This document shows, piece after piece, positions 22,417 to 33,656 of a stretch of DNA of 64,000 bases. How positions within the stretch are numbered: position 1 is the stretch's first letter; the number at the start of each line of letters is the position of its first letter. The position numbers and the translations under genes are program-made. The stretch covers positions 124,001 through 188,000 of the forward strand of contig JNEN01001269.1 of the NCBI GenBank assembly GCA_000697355.1, read 5' to 3'. The DNA is from Syncephalastrum monosporum B8922 (taxonomy: Eukaryota > Mucoromycota > Mucoromycetes > Mucorales > Syncephalastraceae). The notes below the pieces were generated by a model. That model did no database searches, was not told the DNA's origin, and worked only from the letters and a program-made list of their open reading frames with translations.

Positions 22417-23921
22417 ATGGCCACCTTGCCACCCCTCCGCATTGTCTATTGGACCCATTGGTTCAATGGCCTCATGTTTGGCGGTAACGATCGCTTGACA
22501 ACCGATCTGGATGGCTGCTGACATTCCCGTAGGGAAGGATGAGTCATTCACCACCGATGCCTGTCCTCCGCCAGAGAACAGCAGGATCAACACCACAGTG
22601 CCGTGGTGCACGATCAGTCCTGAGCATAAGAAGGTCGAGGACGCAGCCGCCGTAGTGTTCCATGCGGCTGATTTTTTCCCCAACACTGTGCCTGGCCGTA
22701 AGCTGCAACACACGAAATAAAAAACGGCCAACATGGACTGAACATTTTAATTCAGGCACGGACCTGCAGCCCTGGATTCTCGAGACCCAAGAGTCGCCCG
22801 TGACAGCCCCTTTTCGGACGATGGAAGACCGTATGGAGGTGTTTGACTACCTCGCGTCGTATCATCTGCGTAGCGCCTTTCTGTTCTCGTACTACTCTCC
22901 GTCCATCATGGACGTCGTCAACCGTCCGCTGCCCAAAAACTTTATGCAATCCAAAACGGGCGAAGCGCCCATTCTCTGGATTGCCCGCAATTGCGGTGCG
23001 ACGAGCGGCCGCCAAAACTATGTGAAGGAGCTGCAGAAATATATACAGGTCGATACCTACGGACCGTGTCTCAACAACAAGGACTTCCCGGAGGACAAGT
23101 CCCGAGAAGAACTTATGTCTCAATACAAGTTTTATCTCGCTATAGAAAATGCCAATTGTGAAGACTATGGTAAGCAAAAGCGGCTGGGTTCTGACGCTTG
23201 TGGCTAAAGCGCACTAGTCACCGAAAAACTATTTGATACCCTCGCACATTCGGCCGTGCCCATTGTGGACGGCCCTGACAACTATGAAGCCTTTGTTCCT
23301 ACGCCACACTCTTATATTCGTATGGACGCCTTTCCTGACCCACGCGACCTCGCCGAGTACATAAAATACCTCGACAGCAATGATACAGCCTACCTCGAGT
23401 ACCTCTCTTTTCGACGGGATGCGCTCGACAAGCCTGCCCGCGAGCGTCTGACGCCTTCCTTTATCGGTAATTGGAGCGACACGGACGTCCATAATGAGCG
23501 CTCCAGCTGGTGCTCAGTCTGCCGCGGTGTCGTGCCCTGGTGGCAGGCCCGCCACGGGCAACTCTCGCAAAAGCAGATCAAAGACCTGACCAACAAGGAC
23601 GAACGTTTCCTGCTCGACGACACTTGCCACGCCGAGGGCAAATGGAACTATGCTGCCGACGGCCCGCCTTACAAGCCAGACTGGGAGGCCTCGCCCCATC
23701 CCGACCTTGCCCTCCAACAACAATCAGCCTCGCCGTCGTCTTTTTCTCGATCGGACTACCTGCCGGATATGCCCATCGAAAATGCAGCCCGCCTGGTGTG
23801 GAGCCTCGAGGTCATTTTCGGCTTTGTTTTTCTCGGTTTCATTTTTACGTTGCTCTATCGACGCGGTGGACTCATCAAACTGCGGCCTGGCCCCTTCTCA
23901 CCTGACCCTTCACCCGCGTAA
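22417..23921 (+). CDS. GT10 alpha-1,3-fucosyltransferase with C-terminal membrane segment
   Basis: Four exons: 22417-22483, 22533-22697, 22756-23169, 23218-23921; 449 aa. Glycosyltransferase family 10: RIVYWTHWFNGLMFGG at the N-terminus, VVFHAADF, LQPWILETQESP, and the donor-binding block YKFYLAIENANCEDYVTEKL followed by AVPIVDGPDNY. Such enzymes move fucose from GDP-fucose to N-glycan cores or antennae in the Golgi. Unlike usual GT10 enzymes there is no N-terminal signal anchor: the first in-frame ATG starts directly at the catalytic domain, 127 nt after the TFG stop codon. Instead a hydrophobic helix (about 405-425, VIFGFVFLGFIFTLLY) lies near the C-terminus, followed by a basic tail. A Cys-rich stretch (SSWCSVCRG, DDTCH) precedes it. 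A missed 5' exon is possible. The first intron is 49 nt with a good CTGAC branch site. Confidence 0.9.
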
Positions 23922-24394
23922 TACAGCTCTCATGGAGGCCTAGATACGCATACAACACACACACATGCACATATGTAGCTTCAGGCCAGCTCCTTTTATA
24001 CAATGTTCATCCATTTTGCATCAAAGTCCTCTGCGCATTCCATCAGCTAGCGAACGTATACGTGAGTCGCCGCAAAATAGGGATAGGAGGCTCTGTGTGG
24101 GGAAGAAATGCGCAGCACGTGTCTCGAAATCCTGCAACATATGAGATGTACATTGACATAAACGTCATAATACAATGACTCAAAGGCCGTGACCCATTTG
24201 GATGACTATTTGATTTGAGAATATAACACTCTAGCAATTGTGCTTGCATTATAGCACCAAAATTTAATATTGTTGTAACCCCATAGTTGGAAAGGTGCCT
24301 GGTCGTCTCTCGGCCTGGACCCCAGCTCTTCCCTGCTTTCCTTCCACTTTCTTCTCGTTCTCCTTTCCTCGGCTCAACTTCTTTCATCGCAGCC
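23922..24394. other. Intergenic region
   Basis: 3' flank of the fucosyltransferase gene and promoter of the kinase gene. There is a short CA repeat near 23953-23970 and a pyrimidine-rich leader at about 24320-24375. No gene seen. Confidence 0.5.
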
Positions 24395-26013
24395 ATGTCA
24401 AAAAACTGGAAACGGCTGTTAACCCTTTTCAAGAAGTCACGAGATGAAGCCCATCCGCCGTACCCCGAGGCACTGACGCGGAAATACAAGATCTCGCACC
24501 ACGTTCTCGGCACAGGCTCATTCGGTGTCGTTCGGCTCTGCAAGCATCGCACGACACATCAAGAATACGCTGTCAAGGTCATGTTGAAAAAAGCATTTGC
24601 TGGTAATAAAGTGGTGCGCATGTGGTTCTGATTCACGGACTTATCCGTACATGCAATACAGGCAAAGAGTACATGCTTGACACTGAGATCGGTAAACAAG
24701 ACGATCGCCCGGCGATCGAATGTATTATGCTGATCGCTTATTAGATATTCTGAAGCAGATACGCCACCCGCACATCATATCGATGCACGGTCTCTATGAG
24801 GACAAGGAGGCAGTCTACATTGTGACCGACCTGGCGAAAGGGGGAGAACTCCTGGTGCAGCTCTACAACCGGGGCCATTACACCGAAACAGACGCTGCCA
24901 AACTAGCAAAACAAATGCTGCAAGGCATCGCCTACCTTCACGAACACGACGTAAGTCAAAGCACGTGAGCCCGACTGCAATAATGAATGTTTGTGCTATG
25001 GTTAGATTGTGCACCGCGATCTCAAGCCGGAAAACGTAAAAAAAAAAAGAAAAAAGAAAAAAGAAAAAAAGAATACTCTGTATGGTTTGAACGCGTAGCT
25101 CACGAGCAAGTCAATAGCTTCTGTTGCAGTCCAACGAACCGGATTCACCTCTTTTGATATCCGACTTTGGCATGTCACGCATTCTCAAGGACCATGATGA
25201 TATCATGACCACGGCATGTGGAACGCCCGGCTACGTTGCTCCAGGTAAACCCTCCCACTTTTTATTTCCACTGTCGTCATCGCTGACCCCCCACATCTTG
25301 CAGAGGTACTGCTTCGGGAAGGATACGGCACAGCTGCCGATCTATGGAGCGCTGGCGTTATTGTTGTAGGTCCATCATACATACAGTTTTCGTCGATACT
25401 CACGTCGTATGGCCATAGTACACACTTCTTTGCGGATACACGCCCTTTTATGGCGCAGGTAAGCCAACACAAGAAGTCAGCGGCAGCTACAACAGCTCAC
25501 ATTGCGGTATAGACATGGCCGCCCTGATTGAGTCTGTCATCTCGGGACAATACGAGTTTGATGACGAGTACTGGAAGGATATTTCAGATTCAGGTACGAC
25601 ACTTGTCACCACATTTCCCCCCTTCGGATTCCCGAACACCCCACCCCGTTCCCCGGCCTTAGACAATGTACTCATTCTGCCCTTCAGCCAAAGATTTCAT
25701 CAATGGCTTGTTGACATACGATCCGGCCAAGCGGCTGACGGCCGAAGCTGCGCTGCAACACGCATGGTTGTCATCAAGCAGCCCATCGACCCACAACTTG
25801 TTAGCCAGCATCACCAGAGGTCGCCAAAATTCGCTCTCGTCTTCGCGGTCATTTGTGTCTGCTCTTGCCGATCCGATCGAACACAGGAGTCGGCGTAAGA
25901 GCAGTAACGCGTGTGCTCACCAGGAAAGCACGGAAAACAAGGTGCCTGGACGCATGAACAGCGCTAACCATAACAACGCCAACCGAATCACACCGTCCGT
26001 CACGCCGTCCTGA
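24395..26013 (+). CDS. CaMK-type serine/threonine protein kinase
   Basis: Exons 24395-24602, 24662-24691, 24745-24950, 25006-25035, 25130-25244, 25304-25365, 25419-25458, 25513-25593, 25688-26013; 365 aa as modelled. A complete kinase domain at about 35-290: Gly loop GTGSFGVV, AVKVM lysine, HRDLKPEN, SDFG, APEVLL, LWSAGVIVYTLLCGYTPFYG, AKRLTAEAALQHAWL. The overall pattern, including GGELLVQLYNRGHYTE and the TPFYG block, places it with calmodulin-dependent kinases and their fungal relatives. No clear calmodulin-binding helix is visible in the basic, Ser-rich tail (about 300-365). Between HRDLKPEN and SNEPDSPLLISDFG the normal three to four residues after PEN are missing from any canonical splice. 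A 12-nt piece at 25099-25110 (LTSK) would restore the family length exactly but lacks a usable donor (see findings). Confidence 0.9.
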
Positions 26014-26574
26014 TTCTTTTTTTTTTTTTTTTTTTTTGGTCATTCCTCACACTTTCTAATTGTCTTCTTCAGTTGTATGTTTTTTAGTTGCTTACTTTAT
26101 ACTCTATCTAATCTTTATACTATTTATTTCGATGCTCGCTCATAATTCATTAAAACCATTGACCTTATGGCTTCTCTACCGAGTTACAAAAAGAGGTTGC
26201 TCTAAAGCAAAGAGGGTAATAAGCGTGTGATAGCACTTGGTGACACGAAAAAATGATAAACGATGCTAATGCAGCTGCAGCTGCGAATGTTTCATCGCAT
26301 AGCTGTGTCGGTCGCAGAGGCACCGCTGGCTGTGCGTCGGCATTGTTGGCACTAAAGTTTCCATCCAACGACTTGGGTAATAGATGTCAACCCACTGTAA
26401 TAAAGGCACGCAGGCGTTGCTCGTGCCTGATGAAACATGTCAAACGGTACCTGATGCGGCGGGGCAACGTATGCCAAGTCAGCCCATGCACGAAGGGTGA
26501 CACAGAAACAAAGGTATGACCATTTAAGAAGAGCAGACGCTGGCCCCTTTCATACAAGTCCTCTTTTCTCGCCA
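26014..26574. other. Intergenic region
   Basis: 3' flank of the kinase gene with a T run at 26018-26038, then AT-rich sequence up to the next gene. No gene is supported. Confidence 0.5.
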
Positions 26575-27450
26575 ATGTCGTTCCACAGTGCGACATCCAC
26601 GACCCCGTTGCTGGGTGATGCTGCACGTGCGGTTCGAGCGGCACCTGGGCACCTGCAACGAGTACCGACCTTTATGCAAGCATCGGTGCCCAGTCGACGA
26701 TGGATCCTCCATGCGTTTTTGGATCTGACGCTGCACATGATGTTTGAGCTCGTACTGCCAATCGGGCTCTACTACGTCTTCCGCGTCTACTTTTCGCCGC
26801 TGGTGTCGCTTCTCCTGTCCAGTATCCCGCCCTCGATGGCGGTGGTCGTCAAAGGCATCAAGGAGCGGCGCGTGGATATGATGGGCGTCCTGATGCTGAC
26901 TGCCTTTGCATGCTCGGTCCTGCTGGCCCTCGTCGACACCGACCCCAAGCTGTATCTTCTGCGCGAGTCGGCCATGACCTCGGCGATGGGGCTGATGCTC
27001 CTGGTGACCCTGTTTCCTTTGCGCTGGAAGGGCCACGTCCTGCGACCCTTCATGTTCTACGTCGGCCGCCAGATCGCATCCTCCTCCACCGTCATGCTGC
27101 CATTGGCCATGGTGCACCAGCACTGGGACTTTTTCTGGCACGAGTGGCGCTCCTTCCGCCTTTTCTTCCGCTCGCTCACCGCCATGTGGGGCCTCGGCCT
27201 CCTCTCCGAGTTCCTGGTCCGTCTCGTCCTGATTTATACCATGGACGATATCGACGATATCATGTACTTCTCCACGCTCTACATGTTCTTCGTCACCGCC
27301 TCCCTCGGCGTCATCACCGTCTGCAGCACCCTCGGCTTCCGTCATCTGTACAATCTCAAGCAGAAGCAGGCCATGGTCACGGAGCAACGCGAGGAGATCG
27401 ACCGCATCATTCAGCAGGCGAGAGCAGAGCGGTCTGCTGGTTCCTCCTAA
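26575..27450 (+). CDS. VC0807-like polytopic membrane protein
   Basis: A single exon of 291 aa from the first in-frame ATG (26575, MSFHSATSTTPLLGD). There are about six hydrophobic segments: MFELVLPIGLYYVFRVYF, VLMLTAFACSVLLALV, AMGLMLLVTLFPL, WGLGLLSEFLVRLVLIY, MYFFVTASLGVITVCSTLG-like regions, with a charged coiled C-terminal tail (QKQAMVTEQREEIDRI). The layout and the PxxMAVVVKGIKERRVD-type loop resemble the VC0807/septation-protein-A-like membrane family known from bacteria and fungi. That is a weak, memory-based match and the function is unknown. It is GC-rich and has no intron, unlike most neighbours, which may point to an ancient transfer or retroposition. The minus strand carries a long chance frame over the same bases. 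Confidence 0.78.
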   Translation: MSFHSATSTTPLLGDAARAVRAAPGHLQRVPTFMQASVPSRRWILHAFLDLTLHMMFELVLPIGLYYVFRVYFSPLVSLLLSSIPPSMAVVVKGIKERRVDMMGVLMLTAFACSVLLALVDTDPKLYLLRESAMTSAMGLMLLVTLFPLRWKGHVLRPFMFYVGRQIASSSTVMLPLAMVHQHWDFFWHEWRSFRLFFRSLTAMWGLGLLSEFLVRLVLIYTMDDIDDIMYFSTLYMFFVTASLGVITVCSTLGFRHLYNLKQKQAMVTEQREEIDRIIQQARAERSAGSS

Positions 27451-28262
27451 CGCATCCTTGATATATTTTCATCTCTTCTTTCGGCATTCTGAATATCCAC
27501 CCGTTCACATATCCAATAAACCACAGATATACCTCCTCTGGATTATCTATTTGATTTACGGTTGCCCATGATGCCCTTCGTCACTATTCCCTGGCGACAT
27601 CCTGGTTCGCAGCATTCTTGCTTTTTGTTCTCTAAATGAACAGCATCTTATAGGACTGACACATTGAGTACTGACGTCATATAATCAGACATGGCAAGAG
27701 AGCGTGGTCTGCTTCGTCTACTTTACGCCTCCTATCCATTCGATTACGCTGCTGCCTCGAACAAATTGGTGTATCACTGTATATCATACACTTGGTTCCT
27801 AAGTTCTTCCATGCAAGGATGCACCTTGTTTATGACATATGTCGATTTCTGCCTCAATGTATCACACAGCAACGTTCGAGGGGTATAAATAGTCTGAATA
27901 AAACAGCATTCGGTACGACATGCATGATTACTTTCTATACTTTTGCATTAGCCGAGACTAATATGGTTAGAAAAAGTTCTTGGACACAAAGTATTTTTTT
28001 TATTTCGATTCTCAAATGTGGGCCGTATACTATTCCAGAGTACACCTTCCTTTGTGGCCATCGAGGGCCTGTGTGTCTCCAAACGATGAAGCAATAACTA
28101 TTGGGTCCGCAAATACGACAAATAGATTAAGGTTACAGCTACATAGGTTGTGTGTATTGACAAGATAGACTACATTATAATTAGGCGATTACAATTATTT
28201 TCTTAAGTTATTACTACTACAGTATTATAAACACGATACGAGCACGTCTGATCTCTTATGTA
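27451..28262. other. Intergenic region between convergent genes
   Basis: AT-rich, no gene supported. It contains an AATAAA at 27515-27520 just after the upstream gene. Confidence 0.5.
27515..27520 (+). terminator. Likely polyadenylation signal of the VC0807-like gene
   Basis: AATAAA, 65 nt after the stop codon on the coding strand. Confidence 0.4.
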
Positions 28263-29386
28263 TCAACGCAAGCTGCTTCGGGCACGTCGCCGCAGATGGG
28301 CCTTGCTCCCTTCATGTCGCAGAAGATCCGACCGGCGTGTGAAGCCCTGACAACAGACCATACACAGGAACGGGCGCTCTGACGAGTGCTTGGTCGTCTC
28401 TGTCAAATGCCGTTTTAGGTCACGCTCACGGGTAAAGCCCTCGTTGCATTCGTGACACAAGAACCGCTTTCCTAGCTTTTGTGTTGCCGAGCTCGTTGAG
28501 CTGCTGCAGGTGCTCGTCGAGCTGCGTCGTCGGTAATAAGAGAAATCTGGTGGAAGTGAATACCTATGGCGGCTCACCGTTGCGTTAGGCGTAAGCAAGA
28601 ATGACGAGGTTGGAGGGACAGACGTGACGGACGTGCGCTCACTGTTGCTGGTAGTAGTAGCAGTAGCAGTGGGCGTACCAAAGAACAAGGCGTCGTACCA
28701 TGCACCATGATCATCACACTGTGCCTACATGGTGTCGATCATTAACAAAAACGTCTAAGGGACACCGTATCTTTCTTCCTTCTTTATCCACGTACCTGCT
28801 GGACAGTCGTGCCATGCTGTTGATTATGCATGAGAGACGCGTTGAGATTGCTCGCGTTGCTCTGAGCAGGGTAGGAGAACAATGATGGTTGAGCGTCTTG
28901 AGCCCAAGAGGTGGGTATACTGCTGTTGTTAACGCAAGGCACCGAGGATGCCGTACTACTCTCTTGTTGAGATGGATATTGAGGGGATGTGTATAGAGAG
29001 GTTGTCAGAAGACCTGCGTCATCATGGATATGAATATCAGGGTATATTGGCTGGTATGATTGGTCTTGACAGTCTACGGCGGGGTGCGCTGACACCTTGT
29101 GGCTCTTTGTGCTTGAAGGCTGAGATTCACAGTTGTGCACGTTGACTTGTGGCTTTTGGCCCATGGTAGGGTCGTTGCTCGTAATGGGAGAGACGGAAGT
29201 GATCAGGGGCGAGGAGGATGGGAAAAGCTCGTTCGCGGATGGCCATACAATGCCGATATCATTTGCTTCGCCGTATGTCATGAATAGGTGGCTGTTTGCT
29301 GTGTCAAAAGTCGTGCCATCAGGGCTACACATCAATAAGTATGACGCATTATGATGGAACGAGACTCTGTTAACGTACGTATTCAT
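28263..29386 (-). CDS. C2H2 zinc-finger transcription factor
   Basis: Two exons, 29386-28796 and 28724-28263; 350 aa. Two C2H2 fingers lie near the C-terminus: FLCHECNEGFTRERDLKRH (with a spacer of six residues before the last His) and FLCMVCCQGFTRRSDLLRH, then a basic tail (HLRRRARSSLR). The rest is Ser/Thr/Pro-rich and lacks known domains, as expected for an activation or repression region. A pair of C-terminal fingers with the RxDLxRH contact helix is typical of fungal stress and developmental regulators of the Msn2/Com2-like kind, but the finger spacing (TTKH instead of the usual HxxxH) differs; no target can be inferred. The intron is 71 nt, GTACGT-TAG, and joins in phase 0. Confidence 0.88.
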
Positions 29387-30435
29387 ATCTAGAGTATCAG
29401 TGATTAAAGTAAAAGAAAAAAGAAACAAGAAAGTGAAAAAAAAAAGTTTAGCATTATGTGTTGCCTATTTATACTCGATTTGTCCAATTTGTTCATCTGG
29501 GGTAAATAGGCTCAAAAGCGAGAGCTTACTGCATTTCTGACCAATAGATAATTAACGGAGCCCGAGTACCAGGTATATGGGGCACGCTGGCGTTTGCCTC
29601 TTTGACAGATACGCGACGCCAAAAGAGGCAAGTGTCATCGAAGCATTCTTCATGCTGAGCAAGAAAAAGTAGGCGACACAAATCAAGTTATCTTTGCCGC
29701 GTTCCTCACAGAAAGCGCGCGCATCATGTTCGGCTTCTATTTGGAATGTAGACAATGGACTCACTGCATACTAAGAAAATAACATTTTCTCTCTTTCTTT
29801 CTTTCTTGTCCCTCCCGATTTTATAAAAATAGTGTGGCTGAACTGGGCCAAGTGATCGCGTATTGGATATCCAGAGAGCCAGAGCGTCACCTTTCTGGAT
29901 GCGAGTCATTAAACGTCACTTTATGAATATGATAATTCGTATATCATGGAGAGTACATTTCTACCCATTCTTCTTCACAATACTCTATCTGTCAAGCAAA
30001 GATATGTCTGGTTGGTACAAATCTATAATGATGGCCACTTATATGTTATTATTGCAAGCAACGTGTCCAGTATATCGGATAGACGAATCACAGTCCTTTC
30101 TGTATATATGCCGACACACAAGCGACAAGGCAGCATTGACAAGAAAATCCCGGAAGTGGGCTCATTGCTAAAAGAAGACCAGCTCAGCGTGCCACTCATA
30201 ACGTCGTGTGGTACAGTACAAACGGCGGGGAAAATCATTTCGAGTGCCTACATGCGTCCAAATATGGTTATGCGATGAGCCGTTTCTAGCTCTCTATTTT
30301 TTTTTTTCCCAGTTGTAGCCCAGTACAGCAGACGACCCTATGGGTATCCAGACAGGGTCAAAGAAGACACAATATTGAATGAATGGAATAAAATCTATTT
30401 ACAGCAACAAGGGAAAGAAAGGAATAAACAACAAA
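29387..30435. other. Intergenic region, possible decayed element
   Basis: No intact gene. One 110-aa plus-strand frame starting at 29946 vaguely resembles part of a LINE-type endonuclease and is treated in the findings. A T run lies at 30298-30309. Confidence 0.4.
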
Positions 30436-32231
30436 TTACATGAAACACGCCCACGAATGGCCAACCGTCCTGTTGTCGGGGTGACAGGCCGGGTTGCCAT
30501 CGACGAGTACAGCTGTCACTTCAGAGCCACCGGAGGACTGCTCCGCTTTTTGACGTTCTTTACAAGCGAAGTCCCAGCAAAATAGCTTTTCCTCGCGACT
30601 CATACGGCTGCGCAGCTCGACACAGGCAAGTACCTTGGAGCCATCGGGGGTGGTCCGGATATCGGTGATGGTGTAGTCCATCTCAGGATCGACAGTCGGC
30701 GCCAGGCGGTAGTCGATCTTGCCCGTTTGGAGGTTCCATACATTAATGCAGACGCGTTCGCGTTCTCTAGGGGTAGGTTCGAGCGGAAGAACGGGCTCGG
30801 TATCCCCGACGTTCATCCAGGCCGGCGTCATGCCATCCTGTTGTTGAGTGGCTGGCTGGTTAGCCTGCATCTGCTGCAGAAGCTGATAGGGTGTCAGGGC
30901 GGGAGTAGTAGAGGCAGAAGCAGATGCACTGAGCTGCGTGACGTAGCCGTAAGAGGGCTGTTTATGATGCTTCGTTTTGGGGATGGGTTGGGAGCGAGGG
31001 TAGACTTTGGACAGGTCGTCATTGGGGAGGAGTTTGCCCTTGGTGAGCAAAAAGTAAGGTGTCAAACAGAGCTTGGTTATGCCGATCATGGCTTCGCTCG
31101 AGGTAGACCAGGCCGGGTGGTTAAGCGGATGGCCGAGTTCGTATACAAGGGAGCCCGTCAAGAGCGAGAAAACAAGGATAGGGCCCGATGCGTCGGGTGC
31201 GCAGGCCACGAGATGCTCGTTTACGACCAGCTCGCCCACGCCCTGATACCAAGAGCTGCGTGCAGAGAGGTAGGCCGATATGTCGATGGCGCCGCGTCGG
31301 TTGAGCCAGGACTGCTGGGGCGGGCTATGCGGCTGGTCGTAATCGTGGTCGTTCAAGTCCCATACGCGCAGCATGCTGTCCGAACCTCCACTGACAGCCA
31401 CTGGAATGGAAGAGGGTGAGGGTGAGACGAGCGGTGCATTTCCAAGTGATACAGTTCTACCCAGATACCTTCTTGATTCATGCCAACACAAAGGACACGG
31501 CCCCGGTGGCCGCTCCAGACCCGCGCGAGGCACCGGCGAGGAATATCCCAGAGCACGACGGCGCCGTCGAGGCTGCCTGTCACGAGCCACTTGGAAGATG
31601 GGTGCGTATAGTGGCAGCAGACAGACCCGGTCATCACGATCTGGTCCACCCATACGTTTGGCTGCGGCTGCGGGGGGACCGGCACGTCCTGGTCGAGATA
31701 CTGAACGTAGGCAAGTGTGCGTGGGCACTGGATCTTGATGCTCTGCGGTCCGTTCTGCCGCCTCCGGTAGGTTGGATTCGAGCGCACAATCTCACCCGTC
31801 GACGCAATCGTGAGAGTGGTTGTAAATGTATGCTCTTGAGGCGAGCCGACAATCGCATACGGGAAACTTGTCGAGCTAACGTCGTCTTTCACGGGCGGAT
31901 AGTAGCCTGAACAGCTGCCCGTGAACCAGTTGCGAGTGATGCGGTACATGTCCTGCCACGATCGCCGGAGCGAATGAGGGTCAATCGCATTGTGAAGCTC
32001 GGGCTCGGGGAAGTGGAGTTTCCAGAATCGACGACGGGCATGGCAAGCGAAATCCCGGGTAGCGCACGCCTGCCACACAATCGAGTCGTAGTCGTCAATG
32101 AGAGCTTGCCATCGGCGGCATGTCGTCGCACACGCGGCAAGTGTCGGTCCATCGAGATTGTAAAAGATGGCGAGCAAAATCTCGTTCGGGAGCCGTTCGT
32201 TTCTCACTGCCGACGTATCTTGCTCTTCCAT
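30436..32231 (-). CDS. F-box and WD40 repeat protein
   Basis: Two exons, 32231-31469 and 31400-30436; 575 aa. An F-box lies at residues 13-55 (RLPNEILLAIFYNLDGPTLA, TCRRWQALIDDYDSIVWQ). WD40 blades follow: KWLVTGSLDGAVVLWDI, GHRGRVLCVGMNQEG, AVSGGSDSMLRVWDL, and later weaker ones (VCINVWNLQTGKI, KLFCWDFACKE). F-box proteins link Skp1-Cul1 (SCF) ubiquitin ligases to substrates, and the WD propeller normally binds phosphorylated targets. A long polar insert with a Gln-rich part (about 400-470) interrupts the propeller. The orthologue among known F-box/WD proteins (Cdc4, Met30, Fbxw families) is not clear. The intron is 68 nt with GTATCT-CAG, and the frame crosses it cleanly. Confidence 0.9.
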
Positions 32232-33656
32232 GGCAGCGCCTTTATGAGAAACAATAGAAGGAAAGTGGGCGCAGTAAAGGCTTGGGACAGTAAAAAGGTA
32301 GATAGAAAAGAGACGGGGGAGATTATCTCCCTCCCCCGGGGGCCGCTTGCTTCCAAATCAAACTACAGCTTTCTGCAAATAGTCAGATCTTCCGCACACT
32401 CTCTTCATATGCATAAACAAGGCTCGGCTGTTCTCCCTCAAACTAATAGTCTGCGTCATGTTTGTCATATACTATACTATGTTTTCACCGAATTGAAAGA
32501 TCAAATATAATTTCCCCGTTCGTGGATATTTCACATAGTGTTTTATCTTTTTTAAAGCCGGAAAGGAACATGGTTCTTGTGACGACGCTCGATATCTTGT
32601 GTTGTTCATCCGAAGTCACTTTGATTCTAGTTGCGAATTCCAAATTCCCGCAATTTTTTCTCTCTTGATCCTTGACTCATGACTCTCGTCTCCACAATAT
32701 ACCATGACAGTTTAACCATGCTGTTGATTATTTTTGCCCTAAATTTTTTTTCTTTTCGGCTTCCGTTGCAGCAAAATGTCGTGACTGAGGTCACGTGACT
32801 ACTGTAATACGGATAAAAAACGCAAATTCGCCAAAAAAGGAAACACGTTTCTTGATACTTGGTCTTCACGTAAGCTTTTTAAAGAGTTTCGTGGGATCGG
32901 AATATAATTCAAAATCTCCAAATGATGACAACACAATAAACGTGATGGCTCGTGATGTTCGTTTGGCCTTATGACTACAACGGTATCTGAAGGAGATATT
33001 TTGGTGACTTTTACACTATGATGGTACCTCTTGATGTGGCGAACGGCTGAGCGAGTTGAAGTGGGGGGGGGGGAAGAAAACGTGAGAAACGAATGACGAG
33101 ATGAAGCAGACTGTGAATGTTCGCAAGATGAAGAGCCATGTCCTCTGCAAGGCATGGACAGAGCCATTATGCTGAAAAGGTTAAAGTAGACAACAATGGA
33201 TCGTATATGTGAGAGAGAGAGAAAAGTTGCATGATGCAGGTGGTTGCAAAAAGAAAGAAAAATTCTTATGCATGGATAACCACCAAAGGGAAAAAGAATG
33301 GGAAGGCCAAAAAAACCGCCGAATCATGTCATTCACTATAAGAAAAATGGACCACGCTACAATGGATGGAATGCTGGATGACTTGCAAAGAAAGACGCTA
33401 AAGGAAGCGTGTTTATTTTTCCAGTTGCTCTTTCCTTGCGCTTGTTTATCGTTCATCCATTTTCGGTAACGTATTCCCCACCGATTTTCCCTCAGGGCCT
33501 TACTGCTTGCTGCGGGAGCGTAACACATTGACCAACTCACGCATCCACTCTTCCATCTCTCTTTCTTTCTCCTTTACTTGATTTCTTTTTGCTTTTTATT
33601 GTAGTCTATCACTTGTCGTGCAAGTACACAGATCCTTTGCACGACTTTGACACCCC
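32232..33656. other. Divergent intergenic region
   Basis: About 1.4 kb between the F-box gene (-) and IQGAP (+). There is an ATG-started 122-aa minus-strand frame (33167-32799) with no domain; I do not call it. A G run lies at 33063-33072. The 100 nt before IQGAP are T/C-rich. Confidence 0.5.

Noticed and set aside
26524..27387. 287-aa minus-strand frame
   Set aside because: Shadow of the VC0807-like gene caused by its GC-rich, biased codons.
32799..33167. 122-aa minus-strand ATG frame
   Set aside because: No domain or conserved-looking block, in AT-rich intergenic DNA.
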